Source: an uncultured Oscillospiraceae bacterium (GTDB lineage: Bacteria > Bacillota > Clostridia > Oscillospirales > Acutalibacteraceae). Taken from it: a stretch of DNA of 9,478 bases. The position numbers and the translations under genes are program-made. Below are positions 5,427-9,478 of the stretch, piece by piece; position 1 is the first letter of the stretch; every line of letters begins with the position of its first letter. Location: positions 1 through 9,478 of the forward strand of contig CAUDCW010000033.1 in NCBI GenBank assembly GCA_958448165.1, read 5' to 3'. The notes under the pieces were generated by a model that ran no database searches, had not been told where the DNA came from, and saw only the letters and a program-made list of their open reading frames with translations.

Positions 5427-6980
5427 ATGGAAATATGGTTAGCAATACTACTTTTGGTGGTTGTTGCCGTTGTGTGCGGAGCAGTGGGCTTTTTTATGGG
5501 TATCAGCCACAGAAAAAAGGTTGCCGAGGGTGAAATCGGCTCAGCCGAGCAGGAGGCAAAGCGCATTGTAAGCGAAGCGCTGAAAACTGCCGAGGCTAAG
5601 AAAAAAGAAACCATATTAGAAGGTAAGGACGAGCTTCATCGTCTTAGAAACGAATCTGAAAAAGAGCTTGCCGAAAGAAGAAGAGAGGTTCAGCGTCAGG
5701 AGAGAAGAATGCAGAACAAGGAAGAAACTCTTGACAGAAAGCTTGAAAATCTTGAGGCAAAAGAAGAGAATGTTGCAAAACGCCTGAAAGCCGCCGATGA
5801 ACGCTTTGCAGAGGCGGAAAAGGTTAAAAAGAGCCAATTTGAGGTTCTTGAAAAAATTTCGGGCTTTACAGCCGAACAGGCTAAGGCTCATTTGTTGAGT
5901 CAGCTTGACAGTGAGCTGACTCACGAAAAGGCGACAAAGATTCTTGACTATGAGCAGCAGCTCAAGGAGGAATCCGACAAAATCGCAAGAAAGATTATTT
6001 CACTTGCAATTCAGCGTTGTGCCGCCGACCAGGTTGCAGAGGCAACCGTATCTGTTGTTCCTCTTCCGAATGATGAAATGAAAGGCCGCATCATCGGCCG
6101 TGAGGGACGCAATATTCGCACTATCGAAACACTTACAGGTGTTGACCTTATCATTGACGACACGCCCGAGGCTATCACGCTGTCGTGCTTTGAGCCTGTA
6201 AGAAGAGAGATTGCAAGAATTGCGCTTGAAAAGCTTATTACCGACGGACGAATTCATCCGGCTCGCATTGAAGAGATGGTTGAAAAGTCAAGACGTGAGG
6301 TTGAGCATACAATCAAGCAGGAGGGCGAAAGAACAGTTATCGAGGCAGGCGTAAACGGTATTCATCCGGAGCTTGTCAAGCTGCTGGGCAGACTGCGTTA
6401 TCGCACAAGCTACGGTCAGAATGTTCTTAACCACTCACTGGAGGTTTCTTATATCGCCGGTATGATGGCAAGCGAGCTGGGTCTTGACCCGACTATCGCA
6501 AAGCGTGCAGGACTTTTGCACGATATCGGCAAGGCGCTTGACCACGAAATGGAAGGCTCGCACATTGAGCTTGGCGTTGAGGTCTGCCGAAAGTATAAGG
6601 AAAGCGAAGCGGTTATCCACGCTATTCACGCTCACCACGGCGATGTTGAGGCGAAAACGATTGTTGCCTGTCTTGTTCAGGCGGCTGACGCAATTTCTGC
6701 GGCTCGCCCGGGTGCAAGGCGTGAAAACCTTGAAAACTATATCAAGCGTCTGCAAAAGCTTGAGGAGGTCGCTTCTTCGTTTGAAGGCGTTGAAAGCTGT
6801 TACGCTATTCAGGCAGGACGTGAAATCAGAGTTCTTGTTAAGCCTGAGGTTATCAACGACGAGAGAATGATTCCTCTGTCAAGAGAGATTTGCCAGAAGA
6901 TTGAGTCTGACCTTGAATATCCGGGTCAGATTAAGGTCAATATTATCCGCGAGAGCAGAGCGGTTAATTTTGCGAAATAA
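5427..6980 (+). CDS. rny: Ribonuclease Y (membrane-anchored endoribonuclease)
   Basis: This 517-residue protein matches RNase Y in length and domain order. It has an N-terminal membrane helix (about residues 4-24), a long Glu/Lys/Arg-rich coiled coil (about 30-190), a KH RNA-binding domain with GRIIGREGRNI (220-230), and an HD hydrolase domain with the metal-binding HD pair H365-D366 in LLHDIGKA, plus H336, HAHHGD (401-406) and D421. RNase Y starts decay of many mRNAs in Firmicutes by single-strand cleavage at the inner face of the membrane, as part of a degradosome-like network. ATG at 5427 follows AGGAGGTG (5411-5418) with 8-nt spacing. In many Firmicutes rny lies next to recA or ymdB; here it is a single gene with its own promoter and a strong terminator. 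All key residues appear intact. Confidence 0.98.
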   Translation: MEIWLAILLLVVVAVVCGAVGFFMGISHRKKVAEGEIGSAEQEAKRIVSEALKTAEAKKKETILEGKDELHRLRNESEKELAERRREVQRQERRMQNKEETLDRKLENLEAKEENVAKRLKAADERFAEAEKVKKSQFEVLEKISGFTAEQAKAHLLSQLDSELTHEKATKILDYEQQLKEESDKIARKIISLAIQRCAADQVAEATVSVVPLPNDEMKGRIIGREGRNIRTIETLTGVDLIIDDTPEAITLSCFEPVRREIARIALEKLITDGRIHPARIEEMVEKSRREVEHTIKQEGERTVIEAGVNGIHPELVKLLGRLRYRTSYGQNVLNHSLEVSYIAGMMASELGLDPTIAKRAGLLHDIGKALDHEMEGSHIELGVEVCRKYKESEAVIHAIHAHHGDVEAKTIVACLVQAADAISAARPGARRENLENYIKRLQKLEEVASSFEGVESCYAIQAGREIRVLVKPEVINDERMIPLSREICQKIESDLEYPGQIKVNIIRESRAVNFAK

Positions 6981-6989
6981 AGAAAAATA

Positions 6990-7026
6990 TTGCCGGACAG
7001 GGGGAACCTTGTCCGGCAAAGTTTTT
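6990..7026 (+). terminator. Intrinsic terminator of rny
   Basis: TTGCCGGACA (6990-6999) and TGTCCGGCAA (7010-7019) form a perfect 10-bp stem with a 10-nt loop, followed by TTTTT (7022-7026). It starts 9 bp after the rny stop. Confidence 0.93.
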
Positions 7027-7041
7027 CTTTATTTCATACCC

Positions 7042-7087
7042 GCAAAGCTGCGACAACCGCCACTCGTCTCTTCATTCTCAATTTTCT
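7042..7087. repeat. 17-bp intergenic motif, copy 2, plus degenerate heptad tract
   Basis: GCAAAGCTGCGACAACC (7042-7058) matches 16 of 17 bases of the copy at 3549-3565. It is followed by a pyrimidine-rich tract (7060-7087: CCACTCG, TCTCTTC, ATTCTCA, ATTTTCT) with weak 7-bp periodicity. As at copy 1, an intrinsic terminator lies just upstream. Confidence 0.55.
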
Positions 7088-7119
7088 AAATCTATGCAAA
7101 CAAAAATTTTCTTTATATA

Positions 7120-7148
7120 TTGACAAGTAAACTTGGCGGTGCTATAAT
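7120..7148 (+). promoter_or_regulatory. Sigma-A promoter of the DUF6442/XRE operon
   Basis: TTGACA (7120-7125), a 17-bp spacer and TATAAT (7143-7148) are exact consensus matches. The start site would be near 7155, about 50 nt before the first gene. Confidence 0.92.
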
Positions 7149-7183
7149 TATGACAATAAAACTTGGCAGGTCACTGCAACTTG
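7121..7183. promoter_or_regulatory. Operator-like repeats over the DUF6442/XRE promoter
   Basis: TGACAA-N2-AAACTTGGC occurs at 7121-7137 and again exactly 30 bp on at 7151-7167 (15 of 17 identical). The first copy spans the -35 and spacer and contains the perfect dyad CAAGT-AA-ACTTG (7124-7135). The second covers the predicted start site. A third AACTTG lies at 7178-7183. This arrangement suits autorepression by the XRE protein encoded in the operon, which is inferred. Confidence 0.6.
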
Positions 7184-7205
7184 CCTATATGGAGGAGATT
7201 TTAAT

Positions 7206-7541
7206 ATGGATAAAGAAGAAATTTTGAAAAAGAGCCGAGAGGAAAACAAAAATATGGATGTTTATGATTTAGAGGTTCAGCGTGATGGACGGAACATAGG
7301 TGCAGTTGTTGCCGTAATTTTAGCGTTTGTGTTTTTTGTAATTCAGCTTTGCACAGGCGGCGGCAAAAATTATGCGCTATTCGCCATAGCCGCATCAGTT
7401 TTCGCCTCAACTTTTATTGTCAAGGCGGTAAAGCGCAAGCGCAAGCACGAAATTGTGGTGGCGTTATTTTATACTATTGTGACTGTGCTGTTCTCAATTC
7501 TGCACATCTGCAAGCTTGTAAATCCTGCTTTTGGCTTTTAA
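7206..7541 (+). CDS. Small membrane protein, DUF6442-like, partner of XRE regulator
   Basis: This 111-residue protein has a charged N-terminus (MDKEEILKKSREENKN), three predicted membrane helices (about residues 31-48, 57-72 and 83-100) and a strongly basic loop KRKRKHE (76-82) between helices 2 and 3. The opening motif and the helix layout recall the DUF6442 family, small membrane proteins usually encoded beside a short XRE regulator in Firmicutes. No molecular function is established for it that I know of. ATG at 7206 follows GGAGGAG (7191-7197) with 8-nt spacing. The XRE gene starts 6 bp after this stop, so the two are co-transcribed from a perfect-consensus promoter. A role in membrane signalling to the regulator, or as an effector under its control, is possible; toxin-antitoxin behaviour cannot be excluded from sequence. 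Confidence 0.88.
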   Translation: MDKEEILKKSREENKNMDVYDLEVQRDGRNIGAVVAVILAFVFFVIQLCTGGGKNYALFAIAASVFASTFIVKAVKRKRKHEIVVALFYTIVTVLFSILHICKLVNPAFGF

Positions 7542-7547
7542 GGTGAT

Positions 7548-7754
7548 ATGATGGATAATCTTATACTGAAAAATAACCTCAAGCAAGCACGAAGTGAGAA
7601 AAAATTGTCGCAGGCACAGCTTGCAGAGATGGTTGGTGTGTCACGCAACACGATAAGCTCGATTGAAACAGGGCAGTTTAACCCGACCGCAAAGCTGGCA
7701 CTTATTTTGTGCGTTGCACTTGATAAAAAGTTTGAAGATTTATTTTATTTTTAA
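7548..7754 (+). CDS. Short XRE-family transcriptional regulator
   Basis: This 68-residue protein is essentially one helix-turn-helix domain. The first HTH helix is near QAQLAEMVG (22-30), the recognition helix near SRNTISSIE (32-40), followed by the family-typical TGQFNPTAKLALILCVALDKKFEDLF. Such single-domain regulators (YgzD-like) bind as dimers and often repress their own operon. The gene follows the membrane-protein gene with a 6-bp gap. AGGTG at 7541-7545 leaves only 2 nt before ATG 7548 but 5 nt before the next ATG at 7551, so the true protein may start one residue later. The dyad and tandem repeats over the operon promoter are the probable binding sites. No effector domain is present, so signal input would have to come from the membrane partner or another factor (inference). 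Confidence 0.93.
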   Translation: MMDNLILKNNLKQARSEKKLSQAQLAEMVGVSRNTISSIETGQFNPTAKLALILCVALDKKFEDLFYF

Positions 7755-7762
7755 AGTTACAG

Positions 7763-7792
7763 ATTGGCGGTGCAGTTTGCGCCGTCAATTTT
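7763..7792 (+). terminator. Probable terminator of the DUF6442/XRE operon
   Basis: ATTGGCGG (7763-7770) and CCGTCAAT (7782-7789) form an 8-bp stem with one G-T pair and an 11-nt loop, running into TTTT (7789-7792). It starts 8 bp after the XRE stop. The convergent flippase stop codon lies within its 3' arm. The short T run makes it a weak terminator. Confidence 0.55.
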
Positions 7793-9338
7793 GCTGTGAT
7801 GGTGTTTTTACGGCTTTTGGAGAAAAGTACGAGCGCAAATCAAGCTCACTCTTGCTCACCGCTCCGACAGCGCATATCAAAACAAGATATATAAGCAGGC
7901 TTAAAAGCAACAGAATGATTGTAAAAAATGTGTTTTGCAAAAAATTTGTGAAGTGCTGAAGCGCTGATAAAATGATGCAGGGGAATACTGCGCAGATAAG
8001 CGGCTTAACGACCCAGCCGAATATATTAAAATCGACCTCACTGACCTTGATGAGCCGCATAAGGCTCAGACCTGTGTTTAAAATACCGCTGGCAAAGTAA
8101 ACGATGATAAGCCCCTTTATTCCGAAAATTGGCAGCAGCAGGGTAATCATCGCAACACGAAAGGCAGAGTCGATGATATTATATGTAAGATAATGAAGCT
8201 GCTCGTTCAGACCTTTCAGCATACCGTCGATTACCGAGTCAAGATAGAACAGCGGCACAATCGGCGCAAGCACACGGATATATGTGATAACCTCGTTTTC
8301 GTTGAAGAGCATTTTGCCGATGCTGTCGGCGAAAAAGAAAAACACGGCAGCCGCAGGAGCCGAGAACAGAAAGGCAAAGCGGAGCACCTTTTCGGTCATA
8401 TGGCGGATAGAGTTTTTTCGCACTGTGGCGGCGGCGTCGGCAAGCTCGGGTATCATAAGAGTTGAAAACGAGAGCAAAAAAGCAGACGGAAAGGTTAAAA
8501 GCGGCATAGCCATACCTGCGATTATGCCGTATTTTGACAGAGAGTCGTTGACGGAGTGACCGTAGCCGTTAAGCCCCCTTGGGATAAGAACATTTTCTGC
8601 GGCTGAAAGTCCGGTTCTGACGGTTGAAGAAAGCGTAACGGGAACGCCGATTGACGCCGCCTTGCGGAAAAAGCCTGATGAAGCGCAGATGCGGCACTTG
8701 TTTTTTCTGACGTCACGGCGATACAAATAAAATGTATAGATGAAAGACAAAACCTCTGCTCCGGTTGCGCCGATGGCAACGGCACAGCAGGCGTATTCTA
8801 TGCCAAGTGGGGCGAGCGACCCTGCAAGCGCCGCAAATATCACGATTTCTGCGATTTGCTCCAAGAGCTGTTCGCTTGCCGTTATATAAGCTTTTCTTCT
8901 TGCATAGAAATATCCTCTGAAGCAGGCGGAAATCGCCAGAAACGGCAGTCCGAGCGACATAACACGCAGCGACAACACAGCTCTGACGTCGCCGAGGATA
9001 GTTTCGCAGATTGGATATGCAAAAACGTACAGCAGGGCGGCTGTGACAAGGCTTAAAGTCAATGCCGAATAAAGGCATAGTGTTGTATATCGTCTGCCCC
9101 GTGAGGCTTCTCCTCGTGCAAAACATTCTGTAACTGTGCGTGTTGCTATCAGGGTGATGCCCGAGGTTGCAAAGGTGACGCAGAAAAAATATATTGAGCA
9201 GATTAACTGATAAAGTCCTATTCCGTTTGCACCTATCGTGTTCGACATATACACCCGAAAGCCCATTCCGAGTGTTCTTGACAGCAGCGCAGAGCCTGTC
9301 ATTATTGCGGCGTTTATAAAAAATCTTCTCTTTCTCAC
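7785..9338 (-). CDS. MOP-superfamily lipid/oligosaccharide flippase (SpoVB/MurJ-like)
   Basis: This protein of about 517 residues is almost wholly hydrophobic, with roughly 12-14 membrane helices. It opens with RKRRFFINAAIMTGSALL and then RTLGMGFRVYMSNTIGANGIGLYQL (from about residue 21), the hallmark start of SpoVB/MurJ-type polysaccharide biosynthesis flippases. It ends in a polar tail (KSELDLRSYFSPKAVK). Family members flip undecaprenyl-linked precursors such as lipid II across the cytoplasmic membrane for wall, spore cortex or capsule synthesis. Length equals that of B. subtilis SpoVB, but orthology is not proven. I choose GTG at 9338, with GGGAG (on + at 9349-9353) 10 nt upstream and the family-typical N-terminus; an in-frame ATG at 9407 lacks an SD and adds 23 residues unlike the family. 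It is convergent with the XRE operon and no neighbouring gene tells its substrate. No convincing promoter is seen; the upstream DNA runs into heptad repeats. Confidence 0.92.
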   Translation of the reverse strand: MRKRRFFINAAIMTGSALLSRTLGMGFRVYMSNTIGANGIGLYQLICSIYFFCVTFATSGITLIATRTVTECFARGEASRGRRYTTLCLYSALTLSLVTAALLYVFAYPICETILGDVRAVLSLRVMSLGLPFLAISACFRGYFYARRKAYITASEQLLEQIAEIVIFAALAGSLAPLGIEYACCAVAIGATGAEVLSFIYTFYLYRRDVRKNKCRICASSGFFRKAASIGVPVTLSSTVRTGLSAAENVLIPRGLNGYGHSVNDSLSKYGIIAGMAMPLLTFPSAFLLSFSTLMIPELADAAATVRKNSIRHMTEKVLRFAFLFSAPAAAVFFFFADSIGKMLFNENEVITYIRVLAPIVPLFYLDSVIDGMLKGLNEQLHYLTYNIIDSAFRVAMITLLLPIFGIKGLIIVYFASGILNTGLSLMRLIKVSEVDFNIFGWVVKPLICAVFPCIILSALQHFTNFLQNTFFTIILLLLSLLIYLVLICAVGAVSKSELDLRSYFSPKAVKTPSQQN

Positions 9339-9424
9339 AATCCTGAATCTCCCGTTGTTTTTTCCGTATATCAATTTATATGCACAAATCACCTGCGGCT
9401 TGCACATAATAACAAATAAATGTA

Positions 9425-9478
9425 GAGTGAAGAGTGGAGAGTGAAGAGTGGAGAGTGAAGAGTGGAGAGTGGAGAGTG
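9425..9478. repeat. Heptanucleotide tandem repeat, GAGTGAA/GAGTGGA type, runs off the window
   Basis: Seven full 7-bp units and a partial one: GAGTGAA and GAGTGGA alternate three times (a 14-bp higher order), then GAGTGGA again. It lies upstream of the flippase gene and continues beyond the window. Non-coding. Confidence 0.92.

Noticed and set aside
5303..5533. 76-residue ORF overlapping the rny start
   Set aside because: It has a non-ATG start and no SD, and overlaps the well-supported rny start in another frame.
7206..7754. Classical toxin-antitoxin module
   Set aside because: The gene order and an XRE protein are compatible, but the partner is a three-helix membrane protein of a DUF family without a recognised toxin motif; left as a possibility only.
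9339..9407. 23-residue N-terminal extension of the flippase
   Set aside because: ATG at 9407 has no SD and the extension does not resemble flippase N-termini; GTG at 9338 is preferred.

Overview
The window looks like chromosomal DNA of a low-to-mid GC, probably gut-dwelling member of the Clostridia (Ruminococcaceae/Oscillospiraceae-like). The signs are strong AGGAGG ribosome binding sites, near-consensus sigma-A promoters, U-tailed intrinsic terminators, a Thr/Pro-rich surface protein with a C-terminal TGDS-type anchor, a type I NAD GAPDH, RNase Y and a SpoVB/MurJ-like flippase. Genus assignment is inference only. No rRNA, tRNA, CRISPR array or complete insertion sequence was seen.

Layout. 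(1) 1-468 is the 3' end of a surface protein gene: 25 Thr-x-x-Pro tetrapeptide repeats, a Gly/Ser/Thr linker and a membrane anchor, followed by a terminator. (2) 469-1069 is non-coding and holds a roughly 184-bp MITE-like palindromic element, then a perfect-consensus promoter and a leader of about 160 nt that may be structured. (3) 1070-3320 is a two-gene operon: an XRE-cupin regulator and an acyl-CoA/acetyl-CoA synthetase-like AMP-forming ligase. (4) 3321-3705 is a convergent intergenic region with two heptanucleotide repeat tracts, a bidirectional terminator, a shared 17-bp motif and a dedicated gap terminator. (5) 3706-4734 (minus) is gap (GAPDH), whose upstream region has a Rex-like operator and a perfect 13-bp inverted repeat at the expected mRNA 5' end. 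(6) 5427-6980 is rny (RNase Y), expressed from its own promoter with a leader of about 330 nt. (7) 7206-7754 is a small operon of a three-TM DUF6442-like protein and a 68-residue XRE regulator, with operator-like repeats over its promoter. (8) 7785-9338 (minus) is a MOP-superfamily flippase, and the window ends inside a heptad repeat tract upstream of it.

Most genes are ordinary housekeeping or small regulatory genes. The unusual content is mainly non-coding: several different intergenic tracts that all have a 7-bp period, a 17-bp motif found just after two different terminators, a MITE-like element, and well-formed operator candidates at gap and at the XRE/DUF6442 operon. I did not find a clear novel multi-gene system. 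The best candidates for follow-up are the XRE-cupin/ligase pair with its leader, the self-contained XRE/membrane-protein operon, and the composite heptad-repeat elements.
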